A stretch of 64,000 nt of DNA from Paracoccaceae bacterium (GCA_022763485.1 JALEGX010000159.1:62001-126000), one strand, 5' to 3'. Positions 1 through 9,155 are shown, counted from the first letter of the stretch. Numbers and translations are program-made. The notes: generated by a model not told the origin, from the letters alone.

Positions 1-1464
1 GATGGAATACACGCCCTCATCCGGCGCCGGGGCTTCGGCCTCTTCCATCAGCGGAACAGCATAAGGATCAGCAAAGGCTTCGGGCGCTTCGGCAACCGTT
101 TCAACAGCGGGCGCTGTTTCCGGGGCCGGCACCGGCGGCGCAACAGGGGGTGCCACGGGTGGCACTTGAACGGTGGGGGCAACCGGCGTCACCTGAATCG
201 GCGGCGCAACCGGCGCCGGTGCGGGTGCTGCTGCCTGCATCGTCACGGGGGGTTCGGGGGGAAGCTCAACAGCTCCGCCTGTCAAAGGCGGCTCCATCCG
301 ACCGGTGGGCGCGGGGGCGGTTGCGTTCAGAACCAGCGGTTCCGGCCCATGACCGCGCCCTTTTGTCAGCGGACGGGTTGGATCGGGTTCCGGCGGCTGC
401 GTGGCCTGCTGGCGCGAGCGGACCACATCGGCAATCTTGGCGCGGATACGGTCATCTCCGGACCCTGCGTGCACGTCAGCCATCGGCACGGGCTCAACCA
501 GCTCTGGCTCCGGCAGGTCCTGCGGCAGCGGCTCGGCGCGTCGGATCAGTGTGGGCATACGCGACAGGATGGACGGCTTCGCTTCCTGCGGCTCAGGAGA
601 TTGCGCGACCGGGGCCTGCTGGACATTGGGCGCCGGTGCAGGCGCATGTTGCACCGGTGCCACCAGGGGTTCGGCGGGAAAGGGCTCTTCGATCACCGCC
701 TGAGCAGCCAGCGCTTCATTTTCGGCGCGGGCTGCGGCCTGCTGGCGTGCCTCTTCGGCGCGCGCAGCGCGGCGGGCCTGCATGTTGCGCGCCGCCAGAA
801 GGCCAGTGCTGGCTCCACGGCCAGCCAAGGCCAGAATTGCCCCATACAACAGCACGATCCCCACCATCAGGAACCGTGTCACTCGCGAAACTTCGGCACG
901 GGTGAAGCCAAGGACAAATCCGCCAACCACCAGCATCACACCGGCCATCAGCAGCGACATCAGCTTGACCGCGAAATGAGAGCCGATCGGCAGCGCGGTC
1001 AGCAACGCACCAACAATGGTATCGCCCAGCAGCCCGCCCAGCCCGAAATCATGTTCGGCGCGCCAGGCCTCGCCGGGGATAAGCGTGGCGGCATAGATGG
1101 ACACGGCCAATACGGCAAACGGAGCAAAGACCAGACGGTTCATCGCCCGATCCGCCCCCAGATGCAGCGCAAAACGCGCGCCCCATCCAAGGAAGATCAC
1201 CGCAATCGCCGCGCTGCCCCACCCGACAACCAGGTTGAGCGCGGCAGCGATCCACGCCCCCAGGGATCCCATCCAGTTGCGAACCGGGGAATCGGTGGAG
1301 ACCATCCAGTTGGGGTCATCCGGCGTGTAGGAGATGATCATCGCCGACACTGCCAGTCCGATCAGGATCAGAACGATCCCGATCAGTTCCTTGCTGCGTT
1401 TTTCGATCGCTGCCTGCATGTTGCTATCCAACAGCGGGTCGCGGCTCCGTGTCTGAAATGCCAT
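1..1464 (-). CDS. ftsK: DNA translocase FtsK, N-terminal part (truncated by window edge)
   Basis: FtsK anchors at the division septum and pumps DNA during chromosome segregation. The visible 488 codons hold an N-terminal block of hydrophobic helices (roughly residues 20-190), then a long linker rich in Pro, Ala, Glu and Gln that is still running at the window edge and ends near PDEGVYSI. The RecA-like motor and gamma domain lie outside the window. The start at 1464 (MAFQTRSRDPLL) has a GAGGA ribosome site 7-8 bases upstream. It lies 21 bases downstream of the aminotransferase gene on the same strand, so the two are probably cotranscribed. The reading frame is intact throughout, so the truncation comes only from the edge. 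Confidence 0.85.
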   Translation of the reverse strand, partial: MAFQTRSRDPLLDSNMQAAIEKRSKELIGIVLILIGLAVSAMIISYTPDDPNWMVSTDSPVRNWMGSLGAWIAAALNLVVGWGSAAIAVIFLGWGARFALHLGADRAMNRLVFAPFAVLAVSIYAATLIPGEAWRAEHDFGLGGLLGDTIVGALLTALPIGSHFAVKLMSLLMAGVMLVVGGFVLGFTRAEVSRVTRFLMVGIVLLYGAILALAGRGASTGLLAARNMQARRAARAEEARQQAAARAENEALAAQAVIEEPFPAEPLVAPVQHAPAPAPNVQQAPVAQSPEPQEAKPSILSRMPTLIRRAEPLPQDLPEPELVEPVPMADVHAGSGDDRIRAKIADVVRSRQQATQPPEPDPTRPLTKGRGHGPEPLVLNATAPAPTGRMEPPLTGGAVELPPEPPVTMQAAAPAPAPVAPPIQVTPVAPTVQVPPVAPPVAPPVPAPETAPAVETVAEAPEAFADPYAVPLMEEAEAPAPDEGVYSI

Positions 1465-1485
1465 GCCTGTCCTCGGTTCTTATTA

Positions 1486-2670
1486 TCATTGTTCGTATAG
1501 GCAGCCGCGCAGGGTCTGCAGGGCGTGCCGAGTCTGTTCTTTGGCTGCGACCAGCGCAACCCGTATGTATTGCTCGCCGGGGTTGCTCCCCGGTTCCCCC
1601 TGCGACAGGTAAGCGCCCGGCAACACCCGGACGCCGGTTTCCCGCCACAGTTTCAATGCGGCCGCTTCCCCGTCGGGGACAGGCAGCCACAAGAAGAACC
1701 CCGCTTCTGGGCTCATGTATCCTTCGATGTCCCCAAGGACCTCATCCGCGACCGCGTATTTTTCCTGGTACAGTTTGCGGTTCTGGACAACGTGGTCTTC
1801 GTCCGACCAGACACGCGCAGCGGCGGCCTGCAACGGCGCTGGCAAGGGCGCGCCGGAATAAGAGCGCAGTTGCTTGATCGCCTTGATGGTCTCAGGTCCA
1901 CCCGCAACAAAGCCCGAGCGCAATCCAGCCAGATTGGATCGCTTGGACAGCGAATTGAACAGGGTCACCCGCTCGGGATCCGCGCCCATGTCCTGTGCCA
2001 CCGTCAGCGCCCCAACAGGCGCATCGGTGCGATAGATCTCGGAATAGCATTCATCCGCGAAGATCCGGAAATCGTATTTCTCTGCCAGGCCAATCAGCTG
2101 TTCCCAATAGGCGCGCGACGCGACCGCTCCCTGCGGGTTGGCGGGGGAACAGATGTAGGCAATCGCAGTGCGGTTCAGCGTTTCTTCGGGCACGCTGGCG
2201 AAATCCGGCAGATGCCCGGTTTCCGCACTGGCCGACAGGAACACGGGCTCTGCCCCCACGGACAGGGCCGCAACCATGTAGACCTGATAAAACGGGTTGG
2301 GGGTCAGGACGACCGGCTTCTGCCCGTTCTTGGTTTCCGGACACAGCGCCATCGCGGCATTGTAAAGCCCTTCCCGCGTGCCGTTCAGCGCCATGACCCG
2401 GGTCGCGGGATCCAGATGCACGCCATATCGGCGGTCGATCCACCCGGTGATCGCGCTGCGCAGCGCATCGGTGCCTTCGTTCTGCGGATAGCCTTGAAAC
2501 CCCGCGGCGTTTTCCACGATGACATCGGTAACCCATTGAGGAAAATCATGTTTTGGTTCACCAATGGTCATATGGACCACCTCGCCACCCGGGGCGTGAT
2601 GATCCAGCAACGCGCGCAGGCGCGGGAACGCATATGCCGGTAGGTTCGAAAACCGCTCGGGGAAATCCAT
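1486..2670 (-). CDS. PLP-dependent class I/II aminotransferase (DapC-like)
   Basis: A fold-type I aminotransferase of 394 residues, the usual length. Visible landmarks are the N-terminal IGEPKHDFP, the NPQ turn near residues 178-180, the cofactor-contacting D206-x-x-Y209, and the PLP lysine K243 in SLSKRSNLAGLRSG. The C-terminal half ends with the substrate-carboxylate arginine region QYIRVALV. The closest family I recognise is the succinyldiaminopimelate aminotransferase (DapC) group of alphaproteobacteria, which acts in lysine and peptidoglycan precursor synthesis. Motifs alone do not prove the substrate. It is just upstream of ftsK on the same strand, a pairing that fits a cell-wall or division operon. 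Confidence 0.85.
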   Translation of the reverse strand: MDFPERFSNLPAYAFPRLRALLDHHAPGGEVVHMTIGEPKHDFPQWVTDVIVENAAGFQGYPQNEGTDALRSAITGWIDRRYGVHLDPATRVMALNGTREGLYNAAMALCPETKNGQKPVVLTPNPFYQVYMVAALSVGAEPVFLSASAETGHLPDFASVPEETLNRTAIAYICSPANPQGAVASRAYWEQLIGLAEKYDFRIFADECYSEIYRTDAPVGALTVAQDMGADPERVTLFNSLSKRSNLAGLRSGFVAGGPETIKAIKQLRSYSGAPLPAPLQAAAARVWSDEDHVVQNRKLYQEKYAVADEVLGDIEGYMSPEAGFFLWLPVPDGEAAALKLWRETGVRVLPGAYLSQGEPGSNPGEQYIRVALVAAKEQTRHALQTLRGCLYEQ

Positions 2671-2784
2671 ACTCGTACTGCCTCAAGATCGGGGTCGTTT
2701 ATCGCCCCGGTTTGAGTGCAGCTTACAGTCGCGACGGCTTTCAGTCCAGTCGCCTTTCCCGCGCCGTCATTCGAATTGTGGCTT

Positions 2785-4113
2785 TCAGGTCAACGCCTTC
2801 TCGACCCCGGCCCCGATACGCAAAAGGGCTTCTTCCATGTTCGGTGGGCACAGAACCTGAAGCCCGCAACCAGGAACCCCGGTTGGCAGAGACAGACCAC
2901 AAAGCCCCATCAAGTTGCCGATCCGGGTATTGCGCAGTGCCAGCAGGTTTTCGGTAATGTAGTATTCACTGTCTGACTGCAGCCGCTCCATGTCGGGCGG
3001 CAGGATCGGAGAGGTCGGCAACAGCACCGCGTCAAACCCGGCCACGGCGGCGTCCCATTGTTGGCGCACCTGTTCCAGCTTGGCCCAGGCCGCCACATAG
3101 TCCGCCGCCCCGAAATTGGCCCCCTGCCGGAACCGTTCCAAAATTTCCGCAAACATCAGGTCTGGGGCCGCTTCGATCGCGTCCTTCCACAGGCCATAGG
3201 CTTCGGATGTGTAAAGCACGGCAGACAGGCCCATCGCATCGGGCAGGCTGGGCACCTCCAGTGGAACAATCTCAGCACCCGCATCACGCAGCCGGTCCAG
3301 AGAGGCCTCATAGGCGGCCTTGGGTTCATCCCGCAGATCGTCCAGCGCAACGGATTGCAGGGCAGCAAACCGCTTGCCCCGCACCGACGCACCGCGCAGA
3401 TCGGGGGCGGTGCCGCCTTCCAGAAGTGCCAGCATCAGAGCCGCATCTTCGACCGACCGGGCCAGCGGCCCGACCGTGTCGAACTTCAGGCACAGCGGCA
3501 CGACCCCTTCCAGGCTGATCCGGCCCGAGGTGGTTTTCAACCCCACCAGACCGTTCCAGGCCGACGGGATGCGGACCGACCCGCCAGTGTCAGAGCCGAT
3601 GCCCCCCGCCGCCAGCCCGAACGCGACCGACGCCGCCGCCCCGGACGACGAGCCCCCCGGCGCAGCCTTTGGGTCATGAACACAGGGCGGTGTTTCCTTG
3701 ACCGGGTTCAGGCCCAGACCCGAAAACGCCAGTTCGCTCATATGGGTCTTGCCCAGACAGACGGAGCCCATCAAGGTCGCGGTCTTCAGAACCCGTGCGT
3801 CCGCATCGGGAACCCGGCCTTTCAGCAGATCGGACCCCGCCTCGGTTGAGGTGCCAGCACTGTCGAACAGATCCTTCCAACTGATCGGAACCCCGTCCAG
3901 CGGCGACACCCGCAGACCCAGCCGGGCCCGCGTCGCGGCGGCCTCAGCCTCAGCCATGGCGCGATCATGGGTCACGGAGGTATAGATGCGGTCCCGCAGC
4001 GGATGCGCGTCGATTGCGTCAAGATATGTGCGTGTCAGGGCAACCGGGTCAATTTCCCCCGTTTCGATCCCGCGCCCCAAATCGGCGGCCGTCATTTGCA
4101 ACCAGTCTTTCAT
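2785..4113 (-). CDS. Amidase signature family hydrolase
   Basis: A 442-residue amidase-signature enzyme, which hydrolyses amides with a Ser-cisSer-Lys triad. The lysine is K80 in PISWKDLFD, the cis-serine lies in GGSSSG (S155-S157), and the nucleophile is S179 in GSDTGGSVRIPS. The frame is open upstream to about 4620, but the start chosen here (MKDWLQMTAADLG) has a GGAGG site 9 bases upstream and begins where family homology begins. The longer reading would overlap the divergent hydroxylase gene. It is about the size of GatA-like or aryl/acyl amidases. No gatB or gatC is adjacent, so it is not assigned to the tRNA amidotransferase. The substrate is unknown. Confidence 0.85.
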   Translation of the reverse strand: MKDWLQMTAADLGRGIETGEIDPVALTRTYLDAIDAHPLRDRIYTSVTHDRAMAEAEAAATRARLGLRVSPLDGVPISWKDLFDSAGTSTEAGSDLLKGRVPDADARVLKTATLMGSVCLGKTHMSELAFSGLGLNPVKETPPCVHDPKAAPGGSSSGAAASVAFGLAAGGIGSDTGGSVRIPSAWNGLVGLKTTSGRISLEGVVPLCLKFDTVGPLARSVEDAALMLALLEGGTAPDLRGASVRGKRFAALQSVALDDLRDEPKAAYEASLDRLRDAGAEIVPLEVPSLPDAMGLSAVLYTSEAYGLWKDAIEAAPDLMFAEILERFRQGANFGAADYVAAWAKLEQVRQQWDAAVAGFDAVLLPTSPILPPDMERLQSDSEYYITENLLALRNTRIGNLMGLCGLSLPTGVPGCGLQVLCPPNMEEALLRIGAGVEKALT

Positions 4114-4194
4114 TCCGCAACCTCCCACTTTGTCGCGACGGTAGCGGCCCTTCGACATATGGACAATCCCGAACACAGGGGCATATTGCGAGGT

Positions 4195-5421
4195 ATGAAA
4201 AACAGCTCTGATATCCTGATCGTCGGCGGTGGTCTGAACGGCCCGGCTCTGGCGCTTGCGATGGCCCAGACCGGCCATTCCGTCACCGTCATCGACGCGC
4301 TTCCCCAAGGCACGGCAGAGGCCGAAGACTTCGACGGGCGCGGCTATGCTCTGGCACTGGCCTCGCAACGGCTGCTGCAACAGATCGGGGTCTGGGACAG
4401 CGTTGCGGACAACGCCCAGCCGATGCTGGAGATCAAGGTCTCCGACGGGCACGCGGGTCAGGGCGCCTCGCCGTTCTTCCTGCATTTCGATCATGCCGAG
4501 ATCGAAGAGGGGCCGATGGGTTACATGGTCGAAGACCGCTATCTGCGCCGCGCCTTTGCCAGCGCAATCGCCGCGGAGCCCCGGATCACCATGCTGCCCA
4601 ACACCCGTGTGGTGGCACAAGAAACGGATGCCACGGGCGCAACCGTGACCCTGTCAAATGGCGACACCTTGCGGGGACGGATGCTTGTGGGATCCGACGG
4701 GCGGAAAAGTGGCACAGCCGAGCGCGCCGGGATCCGGCGCAGTGGCTGGGACTATGGGCAGACCGCCCTTGTCTGCGCCATTGATCATGAGCTGCCCCAC
4801 CATGGGATCGCGCATCAGTTCTTCATGCCGCCGGGGCCGCTGGCCATTCTGCCGCTGCCCGGCAACCGGTCGTCCATCGTGTGGAGCGAGCGGACCGAAA
4901 TGGCCGAAACCATCAACGCGATGTCGGACGAAGACTACCTGACCGTGCTGCGCCCGCGATTTGGCGATTTCCTTGGCAAAATCTCACTGGCCGGAAACCG
5001 CTTTACCTATCCGCTGAACCTGACCGTGGCCAACAGCTTTGTCGGTTACCGTCTGGCACTGATCGGCGATGCGGCCCACGGGATGCACCCGATTGCGGGA
5101 CAGGGCCTGAACGCCGGCCTGCGGGATGTGGCCGCGCTGGCCGAGGTGCTGACACAGGCCGGGCGACGTGGCGAAGATTTTGGGTCATCCCTGGTGCTGG
5201 GCCGCTATCAGCAATGGCGACGCTTCGACACCGCCACTCTTGTTGCGGCCACGGATGTGTTCAACCGGCTGTTTTCGAACGACAACCCGATCCTGCGGGC
5301 CGGGCGGGACCTGGGAATGGGAATCCTGGGATCGCTCCCCGGACTGCGTCGCGGCTTCGTGCGCGAAGCCGCAGGGCTGACCGGGGATATGCCCAGACTG
5401 TTGCAGGGCAAGGCGATCTGA
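4195..5421 (+). CDS. UbiH/UbiF/VisC/COQ6-family FAD-dependent hydroxylase
   Basis: A 408-residue flavoprotein monooxygenase. The N-terminal dinucleotide-binding motif is ILIVGGGLNGPALAL (residues 8-22). The second FAD motif is LIGDAAHGMHPIAGQGLN near residue 290, which is diagnostic for the UbiH/COQ6 family that hydroxylates the ubiquinone ring on the inner membrane face. Which ring position it modifies cannot be decided from sequence. The start at 4195 has GAGG very close upstream; in-frame starts further upstream would run through the divergent amidase promoter. It is convergent with the Trm112-like gene, with only 6 bases between the stops. Confidence 0.85.
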   Translation: MKNSSDILIVGGGLNGPALALAMAQTGHSVTVIDALPQGTAEAEDFDGRGYALALASQRLLQQIGVWDSVADNAQPMLEIKVSDGHAGQGASPFFLHFDHAEIEEGPMGYMVEDRYLRRAFASAIAAEPRITMLPNTRVVAQETDATGATVTLSNGDTLRGRMLVGSDGRKSGTAERAGIRRSGWDYGQTALVCAIDHELPHHGIAHQFFMPPGPLAILPLPGNRSSIVWSERTEMAETINAMSDEDYLTVLRPRFGDFLGKISLAGNRFTYPLNLTVANSFVGYRLALIGDAAHGMHPIAGQGLNAGLRDVAALAEVLTQAGRRGEDFGSSLVLGRYQQWRRFDTATLVAATDVFNRLFSNDNPILRAGRDLGMGILGSLPGLRRGFVREAAGLTGDMPRLLQGKAI

Positions 5422-5427
5422 GCGCGC

Positions 5428-5616
5428 TCAGTCCAGCGCGCGCGCTTCGTCCACCAGCATGATCGGGATCCCGTTCCGGATCGGGAAGGCCAGGTTGGCG
5501 GAGCGCGAAATCAGCTCCTGCCGTTCGGCGTCATATTCCAGCGTCGCATGGGTTTGTGGGCAGACAAGGGCTTCCAGCATCCGGCGGTCAAACGCCACGG
5601 TCTGATCAGGGCTCAT
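5428..5616 (-). CDS. Trm112/UPF0434-like small protein
   Basis: A 62-residue protein that begins its conserved part with [16 protein letters not shown] and ends with [15 protein letters not shown], the typical signature of the bacterial Trm112 (YcaR/UPF0434) family. In eukaryotes Trm112 activates methyltransferases; the role in bacteria is less clear. Only one of the usual zinc-ligand cysteines is visible in the CPxTH segment, so metal binding is doubtful here. Its start overlaps the stop of the LON-domain gene by 4 bases (ATGA type), so the two are translationally coupled. Confidence 0.8.
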   Translation of the reverse strand: MSPDQTVAFDRRMLEALVCPQTHATLEYDAERQELISRSANLAFPIRNGIPIMLVDEARALD

Positions 5617-6257
5617 TGCAGTGTTTCCTCGTTTGATCCGCCGCGCAGGGCGAATTCGATCAACGTAACCAAGGTTTCACGCCGGGTTGCAAGACAGGGG
5701 GCTTCCAGCAGGGCCTGCTTGTCCTCCGGCTCAAAATCCAGAAGCATCGACAGAGAGTTGATCAGCAACTCATCTTCGGCTTCTTTCAGCGACGACCAGT
5801 CCGTGGACAGATTGCGCACTGAAAAATAGCGCTCCAGCAGATCCATGAACGCGGCCCGGTCGAAATCCGTGTCCGGGTCGGACGACCGCGCCATGTCACT
5901 GGCGAAACCATCCCAAGCGACATTGCACCGGCGATACGGGGTGAACCCGGTGGTTTCCTGCTTGATCCGATAGCGCGACACACCGCTGAGGGTGATCAGG
6001 TAGCGGCCGTCCTCGGTCTCGGAAAACTGGGTGACGCGACCTGCGCAGCCGATCGTGTGCAACCCGTCCAGCCGCGCGGGCTTGGGGCAGGGCTGCACCA
6101 TGCCAATCAGCCGATGCGGCGTCTTCAACGCGTCTTCGAGCATCTGCAGATAGCGCGGCTCGAAAATGTGCAGGGGCAATCGCGTACGCGGCAAGAGCAG
6201 TGCCCCCGGAAGCGGGAACACTGGCAGGATTTCCGGTAAATCGGCGGCTTTCATCAT
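5613..6257 (-). CDS. LON peptidase substrate-binding domain protein
   Basis: A 214-residue protein consisting of a stand-alone LON N-terminal domain. The sequence [24 protein letters not shown] (split here as [12 protein letters not shown] plus [10 protein letters not shown], residues 14-37) is the family hallmark, followed by [10 protein letters not shown]. It has no ATPase or protease domain, so it is not Lon itself; such proteins are thought to bind substrates or act as adaptors. It sits between the CnoX-like thioredoxin (27 bases away) and the Trm112-like gene (overlapping). This three-gene order looks like one transcription unit. Confidence 0.85.
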   Translation of the reverse strand: MMKAADLPEILPVFPLPGALLLPRTRLPLHIFEPRYLQMLEDALKTPHRLIGMVQPCPKPARLDGLHTIGCAGRVTQFSETEDGRYLITLSGVSRYRIKQETTGFTPYRRCNVAWDGFASDMARSSDPDTDFDRAAFMDLLERYFSVRNLSTDWSSLKEAEDELLINSLSMLLDFEPEDKQALLEAPCLATRRETLVTLIEFALRGGSNEETLQ

Positions 6258-6284
6258 TTGTTAGAGTGTAGCCCCGATCACGCG

Positions 6285-7202
6285 TCAGGCAAATATCAAT
6301 GAGCTGAGCTTGCGCCGGCCGTTCAACACCACCGGATCATTCGGCTTCAGCGCTTCGAAAATGGTGAAGAGCTGCGCCTTGGCTGCGCCGTCATTCCACT
6401 CGCGATCTCGGCGGAACAGTTCCAGCAATTCAGCCACAGCCGCTTCGGCATCCCCGGTGGCATGCAGCGCTTGGGCCAGGTCAAAACGCGCCTGATGATT
6501 GTCGGCATCCGCATCGACCTGAGCGCGCAATTCGGCAACCGGGCCGGCGTTCTGCGCCTGGCGGGCCAGTTCGATCTGGGCGCGAGCCGCTTCGATTTCT
6601 GGGGCATCCGCAATCTCGACCGGTGCACCGTTCAGAACGGCCTCAGCCTGGTCGACATCGTCCAGTGCCAGATGCGCCCGGGCCAGTCCGCCAAATGCGG
6701 CCGCGTTCAGCGGGTCCTCACCCAGAATGGCGGCAAAGGTCTGGGCCGCGTCGGCAACTGCGCCTTCGGTCAGCATCTCCTCGGCCGCCTCAATCGCCTC
6801 GGCCAGGCCACCATCCGCGGATCCGCCCGCTGATTCCACGACACGCTTGACGAAATCTTCGATCTCGCTGGGCGGCAGTGCCCCCTGGAAACCGTCAATC
6901 GGCTGCCCCTGCCAGAAGGCATAGACGGTCGGGATCGACTGCACGCGCATCTGACCGGCGATCATCTGGTTTTCGTCGACATTGACCTTGGCCATCATGA
7001 CCGCGCCCTTGGCCTTGGTCACGGCAGCTTCCAGCGCCGGGCCCAGCGTCTTGCAGGGACCACACCAGGGCGCCCAGAAATCAACGATGACCGGAACGGT
7101 TTGCGACGCTTCCACAACGTCCTGCATGAAAGTCGCTTCGCTGACATCCTTGATCAGATCACCAGCGGGGGCCGCACCGGCGGCGTTCAGAATATCCATC
7201 AT
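6285..7202 (-). CDS. Thioredoxin-like chaperedoxin (CnoX/YbbN-like) with TPR tail
   Basis: A 305-residue protein. Residues about 20-125 form a thioredoxin fold with the active site WAPWCGPCKTLGP. The remaining 180 residues are helical repeats rich in Ala and Glu that match the TPR-like tail of CnoX (YbbN). CnoX protects proteins from oxidative aggregation and hands them to folding chaperones. Both redox cysteines of CGPC are kept here. The start is the first of two adjacent ATGs and has only a weak ribosome site. It is followed after 27 bases by the LON-domain gene. Confidence 0.85.
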   Translation of the reverse strand: MMDILNAAGAAPAGDLIKDVSEATFMQDVVEASQTVPVIVDFWAPWCGPCKTLGPALEAAVTKAKGAVMMAKVNVDENQMIAGQMRVQSIPTVYAFWQGQPIDGFQGALPPSEIEDFVKRVVESAGGSADGGLAEAIEAAEEMLTEGAVADAAQTFAAILGEDPLNAAAFGGLARAHLALDDVDQAEAVLNGAPVEIADAPEIEAARAQIELARQAQNAGPVAELRAQVDADADNHQARFDLAQALHATGDAEAAVAELLELFRRDREWNDGAAKAQLFTIFEALKPNDPVVLNGRRKLSSLIFA

Positions 7203-7298
7203 GTCCGTTGTTCTCCGATTGGAACTTGGGGCCTATATGACAAGCTTGCGCCGGGTTTCAAAGGGCCGACACGGGATTTCTGGCCCTCTGACTGCAGT

Positions 7299-8087
7299 TT
7301 ACAGGTCGAAGGTTGCAAAAACCGGGGCATGGTCGCTGGGCTTTTCCCAACCGCGCGCCTCTCGCAGGATCCGGCTGGAATGCGTGGCGTTGGCAATGTC
7401 ACCGGTGGCCCAGATGTGGTCCAGACGCCGTCCCTTGTCGGCCGCATCCCAATCCTTGGCCCGGTAGGACCACCAGCTGTACAACAGCCCATCGGGAATG
7501 TCCTTGCGGGTGACATCGGTCCAGCCGCCTGCGTCCTGCACCTCGGCCAGATGCTCTACCTCGATCGGGGTGTGGCTGACCACTTTCAGAAGCTTCTTGT
7601 GGGACCAGACATCATCTTCGCGCGGGGCAATGTTCAGATCGCCAACCAGAATCGACTTCTCAGGCCGTTCGGAATGGAACCAGTCCCGCATTTCGGTCAG
7701 GTAATCCAGCTTCTGGCCAAATTTCTCATTAACCTCGCGATCCGGAACATCTCCACCGGCAGGCACGTAGAAATTGTGGATCGTGGTGCCGTTTTCCAGT
7801 CGGCCCGCAACATGCCGCGCATGACCCAGCGAGGCGAAATCGCGATCCCCGACGTCTTCGATCGGCAGACGGGACAGGATCGCCACGCCGTTGTAGCCCT
7901 TTTGCCCGCGCGCCACGACATGGGGATATCCGATCTCGGCAAAGCTCTCGCTGGGCATCTTGTCGACCGGGCTCTTGATCTCCTGCAAACACAGGACATC
8001 GGGGCCTTCTTCTTGCAGAAGCTTCCGCACGATCGGTTCGCGCAAACGCACGGAATTGATGTTCCAGGTGGCCAGGGTAAAGGGCAT
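7299..8087 (-). CDS. xth: Exodeoxyribonuclease III
   Basis: A 262-residue exonuclease III / AP endonuclease of the Mg-dependent EEP family, acting in base excision repair. Visible motifs are TLATWNINSVR at the N-terminus, VLCLQEIKSP (metal-binding Glu), VGDLNIAPREDD (catalytic Asp/Asn) and the terminal SDHAPVFATFDL (catalytic His). The frame is open 15 codons further upstream, but homology begins at MPFTLATWN, so 8087 is chosen. The gene reads on the minus strand. The terminator of the upstream small RNA lies 75 bases before its start, so it probably has its own promoter. Confidence 0.93.
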   Translation of the reverse strand: MPFTLATWNINSVRLREPIVRKLLQEEGPDVLCLQEIKSPVDKMPSESFAEIGYPHVVARGQKGYNGVAILSRLPIEDVGDRDFASLGHARHVAGRLENGTTIHNFYVPAGGDVPDREVNEKFGQKLDYLTEMRDWFHSERPEKSILVGDLNIAPREDDVWSHKKLLKVVSHTPIEVEHLAEVQDAGGWTDVTRKDIPDGLLYSWWSYRAKDWDAADKGRRLDHIWATGDIANATHSSRILREARGWEKPSDHAPVFATFDL

Positions 8088-8161
8088 CGGTCTGCTCGCG
8101 TTCAGGAAATGTTCGCAGCAGACTAACCACACCCCGCGCCAAGGACCATAGGATCCGGCAC

Positions 8162-8189
8162 AAAAAAAGGCCGGGCACTAAGCCCGGCC
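8162..8189 (-). terminator. Rho-independent terminator (minus strand)
   Basis: The stem GGCCGGGC / GCCCGGCC (8 perfect pairs, 8169-8189) with a 5-base loop is followed on the minus strand by seven T residues (8168-8162). It can end both the candidate small RNA and read-through from the response regulator gene. Confidence 0.9.
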
Positions 8190-8237
8190 AAGTCCAACAG
8201 GGAGGTACATGTCATAACCCGGACATGCACGGGATAG
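8162..8237 (-). ncRNA. Candidate FNR-box small RNA, about 76 nt
   Basis: On the minus strand a perfect FNR-type box (8270-8283) is followed by a -10-like TTTAAT (8249-8244). This predicts a start near 8237 and places the box centre at about -40, the class II activation position. The predicted transcript has a first hairpin, GUGCAUGUC / GACAUGUAC with an 8-nt loop (8230-8205, one G-U pair). A single-stranded linker CUCCCUGUUGGACUU (8204-8190) with a possible anti-Shine-Dalgarno CUCCC follows, then an intrinsic terminator. The only ORF inside would read through the terminator, so a protein product is unlikely. This is an inference from structure; no homologue was searched. Confidence 0.6.
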
Positions 8238-8269
8238 GTGCAGATTAAAGGTGCAACCAAGGTGCTGCT

Positions 8270-8283
8270 TTGATCTGCATCAA
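8270..8283. promoter_or_regulatory. Perfect FNR/FnrL-type box
   Basis: TTGATCTGCATCAA matches the FNR-family consensus TTGAT-N4-ATCAA at all ten defined positions. It lies 12 bases beyond the stop of the response regulator gene and upstream of the candidate small RNA, at class II distance from a TTTAAT -10 element. FnrL senses oxygen in Rhodobacterales; other CRP/FNR family members could use the same box. Confidence 0.75.
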
Positions 8284-8295
8284 GTCATTTATAGG

Positions 8296-8982
8296 TCATG
8301 CAACCAGGCGATACCCACCTGATTCCGTCACAAGCAAGCGCGCATTCGACGGATCTGGCTCAATCTTCTGGCGCAGGCGGTAAATGTGGGTTTCAAGCGT
8401 GTGAGTCGTGACGCCAGCATTGTAACCCCATACCTCGTGCAGCAGCACATCGCGGGCCACAACGCCATCCGTGGACCGGTAAAGGAACTTCAGGATGTTG
8501 GTCTCTTTCTCGGTCAGACGGATCTTGCGGTCGTCTTCGGTGATCAGCATCTTCATCGCCGGCTTGAAGGTATAGGGGCCAAGCGAGAAAACCGCGTCTT
8601 CGGATTGTTCATGCTGGCGCAGCTGTGCGCGAATGCGGGCCAGAAGAACGGGAAACTTGAAGGGCTTGGTGATGTAGTCATTGGCACCCGCGTCCAGCCC
8701 CAGGATGGTATCTGCGTCGCTGTCGTGGCCGGTCAGCATCAGGATTGGCGACTTCACCCCCTGCTTGCGCATCAGGCGGCACAGTTCGCGGCCATCGGTA
8801 TCAGGCAGGCCAACGTCCAGGATGATCAGGTCATAGAGGGCTTCCTTGGCCCGCTCCATCGCGCTTTGACCGTTCTCGGCCTCGAACACGTCAAACTCTT
8901 CGGTCATGAGCATCTGCTCACTCAGCGCTTCGCGCAGGTCCTCGTCATCATCGACGAGCAGGATCTTTTTCAGCTGTGCCAT
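8296..8982 (-). CDS. OmpR-family response regulator
   Basis: A 228-residue two-component response regulator. The receiver domain (about 5-118) has the acidic pocket D11-D13, phospho-acceptor D56 in LIILDVGLPD, T84 in LMLTGHD and K106 in ITKPF. The C-terminal winged helix (about 130-228) has the recognition segment THTLETHIYRLRQKIEP and ends ESGGYRLVA. The start MAQLKKILLVDDD is supported by AGGAGG 7 bases upstream, whereas the longer reading from 9009 has none. No histidine kinase is adjacent, so the partner and target genes are unknown. Confidence 0.9.
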   Translation of the reverse strand: MAQLKKILLVDDDEDLREALSEQMLMTEEFDVFEAENGQSAMERAKEALYDLIILDVGLPDTDGRELCRLMRKQGVKSPILMLTGHDSDADTILGLDAGANDYITKPFKFPVLLARIRAQLRQHEQSEDAVFSLGPYTFKPAMKMLITEDDRKIRLTEKETNILKFLYRSTDGVVARDVLLHEVWGYNAGVTTHTLETHIYRLRQKIEPDPSNARLLVTESGGYRLVA

Positions 8983-9155
8983 CTTGTGCCCTCCTGTCTT
9001 CTGGATCACACATGTGCGTAGGTTTGTGAATCCACAAGGTATGCTGCAACTTTCTCACGTCGTCGTGTCCCGGAGCCGAGAAATGTTTCACATTCCCGTC
9101 CTGACAGCTTAGGTAAAACTCTGATGTTTCTAAACCGCAAAGCGGAGTAAGCCAG

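Noticed and set aside
166..1500. Long plus-strand open frame of 444 codons opposite ftsK
   Set aside because: It is antisense to the FtsK N-terminal region; composition is Arg/Gly/Gln-rich with no domain, while the minus strand codes for clear membrane helices and a Pro/Ala linker.
8162..8215. Short minus-strand ORF beginning MTCTSLLDL within the candidate small RNA
   Set aside because: It would have to be translated through the terminator hairpin and T run and has only a weak ribosome site.
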